A stretch of 64,000 nt of DNA from Euclidia mi (taxonomy: Eukaryota > Arthropoda > Insecta > Lepidoptera > Erebidae): contig OX123188.2 of NCBI GenBank assembly GCA_944739405.2, positions 71,195,251-71,259,250 of the forward strand. Direction: 5' to 3'. The position numbers were made by a program, and so were the translations under genes. Positions 54,631-64,000 of this stretch are shown in pieces. The stretch's first letter is position 1, and each line of letters opens with the position of its first letter. The notes below the pieces were generated by a model. It worked only from the letters and a program-made list of their open reading frames with translations, did not search any database and was not told the DNA's origin.

Positions 54631-55146
54631 AGTAAGAGATCGAAATGGATTTTGTGCTTTATCAGAACCTACTTTTTGACACGTATTTAAACAATCACAG
54701 TATAAAATTGGTATTACTTGATTCTCGAAATACTGGTGAAGGTTCAGGCTTTAATCTGGATGAACACGTGTTGCACACTATTATTGGTTTAAAATTTTAC
54801 AATGAAAACCTTAATCCCACCATGCAATTAAACAGTTTACATCCTAAAAACTGAGTTAATATATTTTGTAATATTTTATAAGATCATAATTATTATACAC
54901 TATTTCACATCGGAGTAGTACCTAGCAAGCACATCGAGCTAATAAAATAGTTGTACTAGTGAATGGCAGAAAAGGTGAGTTCCTAACTAATTCTTCTATT
55001 CAGACATCATTAAAATTCAACGAGATAAATGGCGAAATGAGCGGTGTGACCTAAATCGAAGAATTCAAATCTAAAGTTCAGACGAGAATTTATTATACGG
55101 CAATAATAATAGACAGACGTTGGCAAAGCGAAAATTACTTTTTGAT
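54631..55146. other. Anonymous AT-rich DNA
   Basis: Holds a 69-codon frame (54645-54854) beginning MDFVLYQNLLFD with no recognisable motif, probably chance. Confidence 0.4.
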
Positions 55147-55700
55147 AAAAAAAAGGCCTCTGACTCTTACTGACTAAAAACCAACCCGTGCTCCTCATGT
55201 ACCCATGTGTCGGAGGGTAGGGTTTCATCGAAGCATTCCTCGCTACCCCCCGACGGGTATTTGCCCGCCAGATGGTCAGACGGGCCCCGAACGAAACCCC
55301 CTTGGCGGCGGATGAAGATGTTGGATTCCACCGCCAAAACACCCAGCGGCCGCAGAGGATAGGGAGGACGGCAACGCAACACCGCATCTCCTCTTCCTCT
55401 GCGGCCCCACCGCGACGCAACAATGGTGCGCCCGCATCTGGTTGCGGCGCGCGGCAACGCAACACCGACACGCCTCTCCTCCCGTGACCGCACCCGACTG
55501 CCAGGGACAGACAGAACCGTCCCCCGCACCCGCACTTTGGACGCATCCTACGCAGGCCTCACCCTGGCCCACGTGGAGCGTCCCCTCCCGGGATCCCGCT
55601 TAGCTTCACCGTGGGTGTACCTCAAACCCACGGTTACTGAGCCCCCCCACCACGACAAGGTGGAGATCCCACGGGGGGTGCTCTGCAGCCCTGTCTTTGG
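55147..55700 (-). repeat. GC-rich dispersed repeat, copy 2 (inverted, longer)
   Basis: On the minus strand it starts CCCGTGGGATCTCCACCTTG and carries an extra stretch of about 115 bp that copy 1 lacks (GGTGAAGCTAAGCGGGATCC, GGGGACGCTCCACGTGGGCC). The two GGTGTTGCGTTGCCG motifs and GGGTAGCGAGGAATGCTTCG follow, then GGTTTTTAGTCAGTAAGAG and an A-rich end. The longer of two copies, so closer to the complete unit. Confidence 0.7.
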
Positions 55701-57465
55701 TCGAAGACGTTTATAACCATTGGCTCGACATTTCGAATATTTTCCTTAACCATTAATAAGACCTTGGCAATATAATTTGTTCCTGATATGGTCTTTGAAG
55801 TTGAGGTTGAAGTTGAGTGACAAAGATTTATTTAATGGCGAATGGGATTTATGTTAAATAAAATGTTTTCCAAAACTATTGATAAAAAGCAGAAAGACAA
55901 TTTGTTAAAGGCCTTTCCGATCCGCGTATCCCGTAATTATGATAAAGGCTCAGAAAGAGAGTTTGAGAGTATTTTTTTCAATACTTAAATGAGAAAGGAC
56001 TGTTACATTATTTGTGTCCATTTCAAAGAATTCGTACAGAATAAATACTGAACATGTATTAGGCAATAGTAAATAATAAATTAAAGGGACAAGGGAAGGG
56101 AAGTAGCGAACTACTTCACGAGTTGGGATGGTGTTCGCGAAATGCGGATTTTCCTCCTTCAGTAATAAAAACGTAGCTCCAACAATACGACAAAATAATA
56201 ACCAAATTCACCGCATTATCTTCAAGCGCGAGGCAGTAATTCGGCTGTCGAATTATTTGGCGTTATCCTTTATCCGTGAAAAAGAAAAAAACTTCATTAC
56301 AGATGCGCGAAATTCACACTATGAGATATTGAGAACATGGAATTAAATTCCCATGGAACACGCCGAAGAAGTGAATTTGAAATCGGATCTCATATTGATC
56401 TAACTGGACTTGAGAAGGCAAGCCTTCTGTAGGTGTTATTGACTGTTAGAAGGTCATGATCAAAGTCATAGCCTTTTGAATGACGAAGGAGCCTGTTAAG
56501 CGTAAGTGCGTTTAGTTCGCTATTTTGAAAATGGGAAGGCATATTTCCTATTTAAGTCCGTTTGTATTTGTGAATGTAGCATGAATATTGAGTTTCTGAA
56601 TTAAATTAACGCAAGATATCTTTATATGTAAAGGTATATTATTTAGCGCTATTTTTTTGAAATTTTATTGTGATGCAGGCAGAACCAAACGTGCAAACGA
56701 ATCACCTGCTGCGATCCCCACCGTCTATGGACACCCGCAACACCGGAGGAGTCACAAGTGCGATGTCGTTGTGATTACCTATATGGGAAATGGTAAAATA
56801 AGAAAAGCAGGATGATGGAGAAGGAAAAGATGATAGTTAACTCCCCCGATCTAAATGCTGCCTATATCATTTTAATAATTACTTCCTATATATCGCAACG
56901 CACATGACCTTAATTTGGTGTTGTGAAATAAGCAATATTCCAAAACACGACACATGACAATGTGTATCATGTAGTCTGTATTTCAAAATTAAAACAAAAG
57001 AAGCAAAGAACATCCAGACTTGAATCAACAGTACTACAAAGCGATTAATTTATGGAAGTGAGTTGTGATTTGAATAATGAAATGAAAATGTGTCACTGTA
57101 AAGGAACAAATATGATTATGAAATGAAATTAAATGAATATGGGGAGAGTAAAATATATTGCACAGTACAGTATTCGATTTGAAATCACTTGGTAATGTCA
57201 CGTTTAAGATGATCGACTTTACAAACCTGAGGCCCAATTCTCCTAAATAAATTTATTCAAAATGCAGTTTCGATCTAATGTCATTGTCTTACTTATGTCA
57301 CAAATGGTATTCTCATAATTTATATGATATTTGAATGTTATTGAAATGTTATCGTGACTATAATCGTAAATTGAACAGTGTGTGCATGTCGAACTATACT
57401 TAGTACTAACTATAGTAGTAATACTAAGTCAGTTAAGACAATAATGACATTTAATTAACACAAGT
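55701..57465. other. Anonymous AT-rich DNA
   Basis: No gene or repeat family recognised. The frames at 56128-56346 and 57034-57237 look like chance. Confidence 0.4.
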
Positions 57466-58000
57466 CAATGGAGCTAAGAAGGCTTTTATGAACAGTCAAA
57501 ACGTGTCCAAAAAGGCACCTTTGGCTGTGCATAGAGGGGTGTTACTACCTACACTTATGTATGTTAGTGAAAGTTGGTTATGGCATAATAGATATGAAAG
57601 TGTGTGGAGTATCTTTGAACGACAGAGTAAAGAATTGTGTGATAAGAGAGTGTTGTGGGGTAAAAGAAGATGTAGTGACAACGATTGAGAAAGGTATGTT
57701 AATATGGTTTGGACACATGGAGAGGATGGTTGACGAAAGACTACTAGATTAAGAAGTTATATAAGGCAAGTGTGAATGGGACAGGAGGAAGGGCAAGACC
57801 TAGACGGACGTTCTCTGACCAGATTGGAGACATCCTAAAAAGAGGACAGGTTAGAAGTAGCCTTAACCGAAGAGCATGCTTGAGAAATTTGATGGGAGTG
57901 AATGAAGCAAGAGCGATATGTCAGGATCATTGCAAATGGCGTTTCGCAGTCTCTGCCTACCCCTCCGGGAAACAGGCGTGAGTATATGTATGTATGTATG
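57466..58000 (+). pseudogene. RTE-like LINE C-terminus, second copy
   Basis: It aligns with the LINE at 11186-11832 from NSQNVSKKAPLAVHRGVLLP onward. It lacks about 50 bases around the INAVEMRALRSM block, which shifts the frame. The protein continues in other frames as VSLNDRVKNCVIRECCGV, MLIWFGHMERM, RPRRTFSDQIGDI and AYPSGKQA-stop. The 3' end CCTACCCCTCCGGGAAACAG is followed by TATGTATGTATGTATG. An imperfect duplication TAATTA(A/G)CA(C/G)AA flanks it (57452, 58007). Confidence 0.78.
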
Positions 58001-58291
58001 TATGTAATTAGCAGAATACATTATTATATTATATTATTCAAAATCAAATCTCATTTCGTTCAAATTATAGTTACAATGTCGTATAAAATACGAGAATTGG
58101 CGTTCTGTTTGTAAGTCGATCGAATGCTTTAACTTTAAATCATCAAAAAGCAATATTATTGATTCATTTCAAAGCAAACATAGTGTATACAAAACTAACC
58201 ATGACAAAGGGAATATGCAATTAGAACGTAATATGTATGTTTGTGTGGTAGTTTAAAAGTACAGTCACTTATTTAACAACCAACTACCAGT

Positions 58292-58407
58292 GTCAGGATA
58301 GCCGAGCCGTCTAAGGCGCTAGACTCTAGGTAACTTGCCCGTGCAGCACGGGTGTAGGGCTTTTTGGTCCTCTTATGAGGGCGTGGGTTCGAATCCGACT
58401 TCTGACA
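58292..58407 (+). tRNA. tRNA-Leu-like gene or pseudogene with intron, anticodon CTA
   Basis: Acceptor arms GTCAGGA (58292-58298) and TTCTGAC (58400-58406) pair, with discriminator A. The D-arm GCCGAG...GGC, the long variable arm CCTC-TTAT-GAGG and the B-box GGTTCGAATCC are present. This layout and sequence are those of tRNA-Leu(CAA), which carries an intron in animals. A 32-nt intron (about 58330-58361) contains CTTG, the partner expected for CAAG, and a CCCGTG/CACGGG hairpin. The anticodon at 58326-58328 is CTA, not CAA. Other deviations are C for G at position 18, a G-G mismatch in the T-stem (51:63) and two wobble pairs in the anticodon stem. A TTTT terminator lies at 58414. Likely a pseudogene; an amber-reading tRNA is the formal alternative. 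Confidence 0.75.
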
Positions 58408-58726
58408 TCACCGTTTTGTTCGTATATTATAACTTTATAATATTGTGTATAATCTATACGTATTGCTTTTTATTAGGGTAGCTAACAGTTTAAGCATTCG
58501 AATCTTATATCGCAAGCACATTATTTATGTTCAAAATACCAGAGGTTTTAACAAAGTTATGTTATTATTTAAAACAAAAAGGTGTTAGTCTAGACTACGG
58601 GGCTACAATGTCCAATTGTGAATATAGGTCATTCAGAAAAAGCACACAAAGATATGATAATTATTCGATGTAGTCCTTTAGGAGAAATTCACAAAACTAG
58701 AGCTGTTTATCTGTAAAGATAAAATC
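58408..58726. other. AT-rich spacer
   Basis: TTTT at 58414-58417 could serve as the polymerase III terminator of the tRNA. Nothing else recognised. Confidence 0.4.
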
Positions 58727-59093
58727 CTTGCGTTACTGACTGACCGAAAGACCTACAGCCAAAACTGTAAGGTGGTGAGAACTGAAATTTGGCATGTATG
58801 TTGATGGCGGACCGTAAGGGTGCACAAGTTTTTTATTTATTTTTTATTTATTGAGGATTTCCAACAAAGAATATACACTAGAGTTTATACAGATAATATT
58901 ACTTAAGTTTTAGACAAGTGTACTACTTCAGTTATAGGAAACCACAGCATGCAAATATTTTTTAAACTAAGTTACCTAAGTTAAACAAATTTGCTAACTA
59001 AGAAGGGATTTCGTGAAATTCTCATGAGATCGGGCAGAAACAATAAAAAGGATGTGTGGACGGAGCTGCGAGCATCCTCTAGTTCGAAATAAA
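58727..59093 (+). repeat. Helitron-like repeat ending in CTAGT, internally interrupted
   Basis: CCTTGCGTTACTGACTGACC, AACTGAAATTTGGCATGTAT, then AT-rich DNA (58816-58980) that does not fit the family, then GGGATTTCGTGAAATTCTCA, GATCGGGCAGAAACAATAAA, GCATCCTCTAGT (end 59093). The CTAGT terminus suggests a non-autonomous Helitron carrying an insertion. Confidence 0.5.
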
Positions 59094-59116
59094 AGATTTC
59101 CGAAAAACTCTAGGTA

Positions 59117-59331
59117 TATAGGTCGGTTCACGAAAGATGACCACTGCGCAGAAATCATTTTTTAGGTCCCCGTGGAGGTGCGGGGTGAGGCGCGGGTGGA
59201 ATGCCAATGGTGTGGCTCCGTTCTTGACGCATTGTATAAATGCGTCAAGAATGGAGCCACGCCATTGGTGCACGAATGTACATATGCACGACGGCCGCCA
59301 TTTGTGGTCAACTTTCGTGAACCGACCTATA
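59117..59331. mobile_element. Foldback (MITE-like) element with outer and inner inverted repeats
   Basis: Outer arms: 59117-59144 (TATAGGTCGGTTCACGAAAG...) and 59304-59331 (...CTTTCGTGAACCGACCTATA), one mismatch. Inner arms: 59204-59233 (CCAATGGTGTGGCTCCGTTC...) and 59239-59268, two mismatches around a 5-nt loop. TA-rich flanks fit a TA target but do not prove it. The frames on both strands here are mirror images of each other, not genes. Confidence 0.8.
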
Positions 59332-59373
59332 CTTGTTTTGTTTATTCCACCTTACCGTGCAAAAATCTTAGCA

Positions 59374-59445
59374 GTATTTGTAAACTTGGGGAGGGGTGTT
59401 TTATTGTATTTGTAAACTTGGGGAGGGGTGTTTTATTGTATTTGT
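59374..59445. repeat. 32-bp tandem duplication
   Basis: GTATTTGTAAACTTGGGGAG... (59374-59405) is repeated exactly at 59406-59437, with a partial third unit GTATTTGT. Confidence 0.9.
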
Positions 59446-59598
59446 CATTCATATAAAATTAGCATAATGATTGCAATAAAAACTAAAACACCCTACTTTT
59501 TTACATTTTTAATTCACAGTTTTGGAGAATTGAACGCCAGTTTTATTTTTCTTTTCTCCTTTAGAATGACAAACATTGCGCTAGGTATAAACTCTACT

Positions 59599-59680
59599 TC
59601 GCGGGTGACTTTACAAATACTCAATCAACGGACATAAAGTACACTCAGACTTGAAACAACAACGGTTGTGGGTTCAATCA
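59599..59680 (-). repeat. Fragment of the third SINE family
   Basis: GTGACTTTACAAATACTCAA and CACTCAGACTTGAAACAACA match the minus-strand body at 26660-26735. It is followed by GGTTGTGGGTTCAATC, a B-box-like piece in the other direction. Confidence 0.45.
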
Positions 59681-59806
59681 ATGTATGTATGTAATTAGAT
59701 ACCCAAAAGTATGCTTTTTAGTAATTCTGTTTCTGATTAGTACAGGTTCTGCCTAGGTTAGGATCATGACAATAAATTATGAGTTATCTCAAGATTATTA
59801 TCATGC

Positions 59807-60087
59807 CTTTTTTTTCCAATTATCATGGCTGCCTCCGTGGCCCAGTGGATAGCCTATGCGATTGCTGATCGGAGGTCCCGGGTTCGATTCCCGGGTCGGG
59901 CAAAAGTGTTACTGGGTTTTTCAGAAAACTCAGTAGTAGCCCGTAGTCTGGTGATGTGCCCGGTACCGGCAATAGGCTCGCCCCCTATTACGTGGGACCT
60001 AAAAAGCATGGCAAAATGTGGGTGTAATATTTACACCTCTGCCTACCCCTTCGGGGATACAGGCGTGAGACTATAAATAAAAAAAAT
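59807..60087 (+). mobile_element. tRNA-headed SINE, copy E, with perfect 11-bp target duplication
   Basis: TATTATCATGC at 59796-59806 and 60088-60098. Head GGCTGCCTCCGTGGCCCAGT, B-box GGTTCGATTCC, body CCGGTACCGGCAATAGGCTC, tail CTCTGCCTACCCCTTCGGGG, ACAGGCGTGAGACTATAA and A-rich end. Best-preserved copy of the GTGGCCCAGTGG head type. An extra leader of about 20 bp lies between the duplication and the head. Confidence 0.88.
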
Positions 60088-60517
60088 ATTATCATGCGAC
60101 CCGAACCGTGAAAACTAAATAAAGAATATACCTATTGGCATTAAAAAATTAACAAATTCCTTGTTACGCGCTAATATGACTAAAAGTCTGTTGTTATGCG
60201 TGTAAATGTAAAAAAATATGAACTTAAAATTTCTTGAAGAAGAATGTCCATCATATAAACTTAAGATGGTTAAAAGAATTTGCTAAACGGGGAGATGAAG
60301 ACAGGCATATTATCATCAATCAAATATTATTACGTACAAAGGTATTTTAATAACAAGCAATAGTCTATTAATCATTTGGAGTATGAAAGCGTTGTAACAA
60401 ATTCAATGTTTTAGGGTTCTCTACTTTTGAAAGAAAATCTGTACTGTTTACCAAACAAGGATGACTAAGAAGTAATAGTGTTACATACGTACATTGAGAG
60501 ATGATAGATGATTGAGA

Positions 60518-60800
60518 GCAGCGATAGCCGAGTGGTGAGACCGACAGACTGCTACGCAGAGGGTCTCGGGTTCGAATCGAAGTTAAGTGCGTATTAAATT
60601 GTTAATTATCGCTTGCTTATCGGTGAAGGAAAACATCGTGAGGAAACCTGCATATCTGAGAGTTCTCCAAAATGTTCTCGAAAGACTTGTGAAATCTGCC
60701 AACCCGCACTTGGCCAGCGTGGTGGACTATGACCTTACCCTTATCACAGTGAGAAGAGGCCCGTGCCCAGCAGTGGGACAGTGTATAGAGCTGCTGACGA
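60518..60800 (+). mobile_element. tRNA-headed SINE (GCAGCGATAGCCGAG family), plus strand
   Basis: GCAGCGATAGCCGAGTGGTG, B-box GGTTCGAATC, GTGAGGAAACCTGCATATCT, AAATCTGCCAACCCGCACTT, and tail GGCCCGTGCCCAGCAGTGGG. It is the plus-strand match of 9956-10270. A 105-codon frame across it is a product of the repeat. Confidence 0.78.
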
Positions 60801-63049
60801 GAGCTGAGAGATCGAGGCCTACAATATGTCCTGAATTGGAAGGCAGAGGTACTTGTACTTTTATTTCATTAGGCTCATTTTCCCCGTTCATTTTACATAT
60901 TTAAGAAACTGCTTATTAGTTAAGTATTATAGTTTTAGGACTTTTGTTAGTTTTAATTCGGGTTATGAATAGTAAACCAATATAATTATTTTCAAAATCA
61001 TTCAGTTATCATATCAGATCAGTCATAAATTATTTAGATCTATTGCGTTATTTATTAAGTTGTTTAGCCACCACGTGTATTTACTGTTTAGCCACCACGT
61101 GTATTTACTCGTAAGGCAAGTGGGTGTTATTATTGACCAATCAGATCGAACCAATTTGTTAGTCTCGATCAGCATGAAAAAGTTTGGGAATGATTTACAG
61201 AACCCTGATTATAGTATGACTTCGCACTTGCCTAGTGTTTTAATAAAATGCCCAGTCACGGAATAGTGACAAGCTCTATCTTGTTTAAACACTCGACAGC
61301 TTCGAACAAAGAAATATAACCTTAAGTCATAGAAGTAACACTAAATAACAACAGCGGTTGCTATGTTTGATATCTTCTTTCTAATGGCACATGCAGTATG
61401 ATAGAAAGAGCTGTCAATAGGTTTAGCAGCACGTTCTTATAGCAGCGTCGTGGTAGCCAAACAGTAGACAAAACATAGAGTTAGGAAACCGAGTGTTGTT
61501 CGTAACAGTGATGATTTATCGATATATATTTTTGGTCAAATGTCTTTAGTATGTGTCGATATATTTAAGCCGTAGAAGTAAAGAACTAAAATATTGAAAT
61601 TGTAGTTTTTGCTGTCGACGCCGGACAGTGCTTTGCAAAGACTTGCCAGACAGACAGTACTAAACAATTTCACGTGTTTAATTGTTCGTTTTAGCCATAA
61701 AATCTATTGACAAAAAGTATTCATAAACTAATGAGCGATGCGTTGCGATGAGATGCTAAGAAACTGTCACTTAGATTATGTATTGTACGAATTATACCAG
61801 ATTGGCTAATGCGGCAGGCTTTGGCAATTTGTGTGCGTCGCATCATATCACGTTGCTTGCTATCGCTTACGTTGGACACTGCTCGATTTTTTTAGAGTTG
61901 TAGGTAATCCGATTTGGGATCCGCCAGCACAAATGATTCGCCTTTATGTAAATATTAGTACAGCAGTGAACTACTTTGACAACCCAGTTGGCGTGAGTGC
62001 AACCGACTTCCACGCCGAAGCTTGCGGGTACTATTCAGTTTTACATTCATGTCCGATAGTTTAAAAAAACATCGATATCTCCTTTCACTGTCAAATCCCA
62101 TCACTCCTTAATGATGGGATTTACAGCACGGCTATTTAGAGAATGCAGTCAAAGATATGAGTCTGTAAGGAGTCTATGCCTCTTTAAATGAGACGCGTAA
62201 TTTGACGTTATGATTAACCAACTAAGACCAACTGACATTACATGTTGCACGTTCGGTATATGGAAATATGGCGAGCATGTTCTCTCTAGTCTAAACGTCC
62301 AACCTCTCTGGCTTCGAAGCGTACTATAGAGTACTTAAGTACAATGAAGGTTATCATCGGTAACTATTAATCTTGTACTCAAGCTTACTTGTATAGATGT
62401 GATGTCCTGATAAGGGCCTTAATAATATAAAAGATCTCATTCTTTATATGAGAATGACAGATCACAGATCATTACTTATATGAGAATGACTTTTAAATTA
62501 TTTTTTGGACTCAATAATCGCTTCTTTTACAATATTTTAATAGAGGCAATAAATATAAACAAAGAAGACTTTACGTCGGAATAGCATTGAGTATTGTTCT
62601 GTTTGAAGATCGAACTTCGTATAAATTGGGACTGTATTATTTAATCTTACAATAAAAACATAGGACGAAATCACACAAACTTCAGTTATTTCTATAAATA
62701 CAAATCAATCAGATTCTTCTCTAATATTAGAAATATGTAAAAAACATGTTGAACAATAAAAAATTCTATCGCTACCGTCTAACTGTTGATATTGCTTGGC
62801 AAATATTTGCTGCGATTCATTTATCAGAACTTCAAACATTCAAGGGAGAAATAAACAAAATATATTTTAAATGTCAGTACAATGTTTCACGACATTATGT
62901 TTGTACAATTCAAATTTCAATAAGATACATAATTAGATATGACATTATTAATCGGATAGAGAGGTATAGTTATCTGATAGATATTGTACGAAAGGTAGGT
63001 AGATATGCTTTGTAATGCGATTCGCTTTTAAAATAGAAATAGTTGCCTT
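60801..63049. other. Anonymous AT-rich DNA with small repeats
   Basis: No gene recognised. It contains the 24-bp tandem at 61061-61108, a hairpin AAATCCCATCA...TGATGGGATTT (62085-62115) and a direct repeat TTATATGAGAATGAC (about 62444 and 62477). Confidence 0.45.
61061..61108. repeat. 24-bp perfect tandem duplication with CACGTG
   Basis: TGTTTAGCCACCACGTGTAT plus TTAC, twice without spacer (61061-61084, 61085-61108). Each unit holds one CACGTG E-box. Confidence 0.9.
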
Positions 63050-63290
63050 TGCAGCTTTTCACAGTCTACTACTAGGTTAAAGCCTCCCGTAAGTTGTTTC
63101 ATAATGTCGCTGAAATTAGTTAGGATGATGTGGCCAACTATACCAACCGCGCACCGACCAGACGGGTTAGTATAGGGTTTATGTCGAGATTTCTGTCTCT
63201 TCAAAAATAATTTATTTGCTTCGTCTATTAATTGCCTTTTACGACAACTACGGCATGAAAATAAGGCCCACGGAACTACTTACCGTTTAA
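63050..63290 (-). repeat. Decayed copy of the repeat at 29793
   Basis: Minus-strand order with GTCGTAAAAGGCAATT, then ACATAAACCCTATACTAACC and GTCTGGTCGGTGCGCGG, matching the GTCGTAAGAG and CCCTATACCAACCCGTTTGG blocks of 29793-30035. Confidence 0.5.
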
Positions 63291-64000
63291 CACTCAATAT
63301 AAGACCTATCTGAATGAATGTAGCTGCAATGACAAAAGATTACAAAAGCTTGTGATACCTATGTCTATTAAAGTTAATTTCGCAAAGTACAATTAAAGCG
63401 ACCAATTGGCTTTATAAATTGCTAATTACTTCGATTATTGAAACCACCGCATATTTATTTGCAATCAATAGTGTTATTCTACTTGAAGTACAATTGGGTT
63501 AAATATGTACGACTTTTGTTCGGCGAGATATCGACGCTACGCTCGTGTCCCATCTGTGTCATTAGTGTTTAATCTCTCTCCACATTTATCACTGATGACA
63601 GAGCCTTCTATTATTTTGGATTTTCTACTTCTGTAGCCCGATTAAAGTACAGATAACATTTTCTATATCTTTGCTTCAGCTCTGCTCGAGAAAATTTATG
63701 CAAAAGGCTACAGTTGTGGCTTTGGCAGAGACTGCGTATCAGATTTTTTGTATCTACGGGGTATAAAAAGACCCCTAACGAAAACTGAAATCCCATATTG
63801 TACCAATTATTACGAACATTCTTTACTTCGGTCGACCTGGGAATTTACTGGTTCAGGAGATATTGAGGCTCAAAGTCACCATAAATTGTTTTAATTAGAT
63901 ACGAAGTCGATGCATTTCTTGTGCCAATTTCTTTTATAGATGTCCTATGGACCCATGAATAGATAGGTATCTCAAGCACTGCACGCGCGTGCTTTACATT
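63291..64000. other. Anonymous DNA to window end
   Basis: No gene or repeat family recognised. The 61-codon minus frame at 63611-63796 has no motif. Confidence 0.4.

Noticed and set aside
56128..56346. 72-codon frame MVFAKCGFSSFSNK...
   Set aside because: No recognisable domain, no neighbours, AT-driven composition. Indistinguishable from chance.
59137..59456. Frames on both strands at the foldback element
   Set aside because: The plus and minus translations contain the same peptide (KNGATPL) because the DNA is palindromic. They are artefacts of the inverted repeat.
59859..59905. SINE head at 59826-59905 as a functional tRNA gene
   Set aside because: The B-box is good, but the acceptor arm does not close, and the sequence continues into the shared SINE body and tail flanked by a target duplication.

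Overview
This window looks like intergenic or repeat-dense chromatin from a lepidopteran (moth or butterfly) nuclear genome. The background is AT-rich, there are no operon-like coding arrays, and nearly every long open frame belongs to a transposable element. The mix fits Lepidoptera: an R4/Dong-type LINE in TAA repeats, several Jockey/CR1-like and RTE-like LINEs, BEL/Pao and Copia LTR elements, piggyBac-like and hAT-like DNA elements, Helitron-like pieces, and several tRNA-headed SINE families whose tails read CTCTGCCTACCCCTTCGGGG or CCCAGCAGTGGGAC. I found no host protein-coding gene that I can name. One probable tRNA-Leu-type gene or pseudogene with an intron lies at 58292-58407. Taxon and family names come from recalled sequence character, not from searches.

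Layout. 1-5058: a piggyBac-like element whose left end is outside the window, interrupted by a LINE with an unbroken 973-codon ORF2. 5400-7905: 5'-truncated R4/Dong LINE copy, a short LINE/SINE tail and a LINE C-terminal relic. 9290-18894: SINEs, a TSD-flanked RTE-like LINE 3' end, a GC-rich repeat, a second R4/Dong copy in TAA repeats, and a decayed RTE LINE. 18895-35880: mostly anonymous AT-rich DNA with a 2.7-kb minus-strand LINE (22940-25715), many SINEs and Helitron-like fragments. 35886-40484: a BEL/Pao element with both LTRs and a 5-bp TSD.

About 41250-53480 is one minus-strand LINE broken apart by three later insertions: a 355-bp hAT MITE (41590-41944), a 4.3-kb Copia element (42184-46477) and a 3.9-kb element with 34-bp perfect terminal inverted repeats (47581-51465). 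At the two larger insertions the LINE reading frame resumes once the insert and one target duplication are removed. The 3.9-kb element holds further SINEs and a Helitron piece, and has direct arrays of a 43-bp unit near both ends whose first bases match its own terminal repeats.

53650-64000: Helitron and SINE pieces, an inverted second copy of the GC-rich repeat, a second RTE-like LINE 3' end, the tRNA, a foldback element, more SINEs and anonymous DNA.

The items most worth a second look are the 3.9-kb TIR element with 43-bp arrays, the tRNA-Leu-like locus whose anticodon reads CTA (amber), the three-layer nested LINE, and several near-perfect palindromes, two of them built on SINE B-boxes and one inside Copia.
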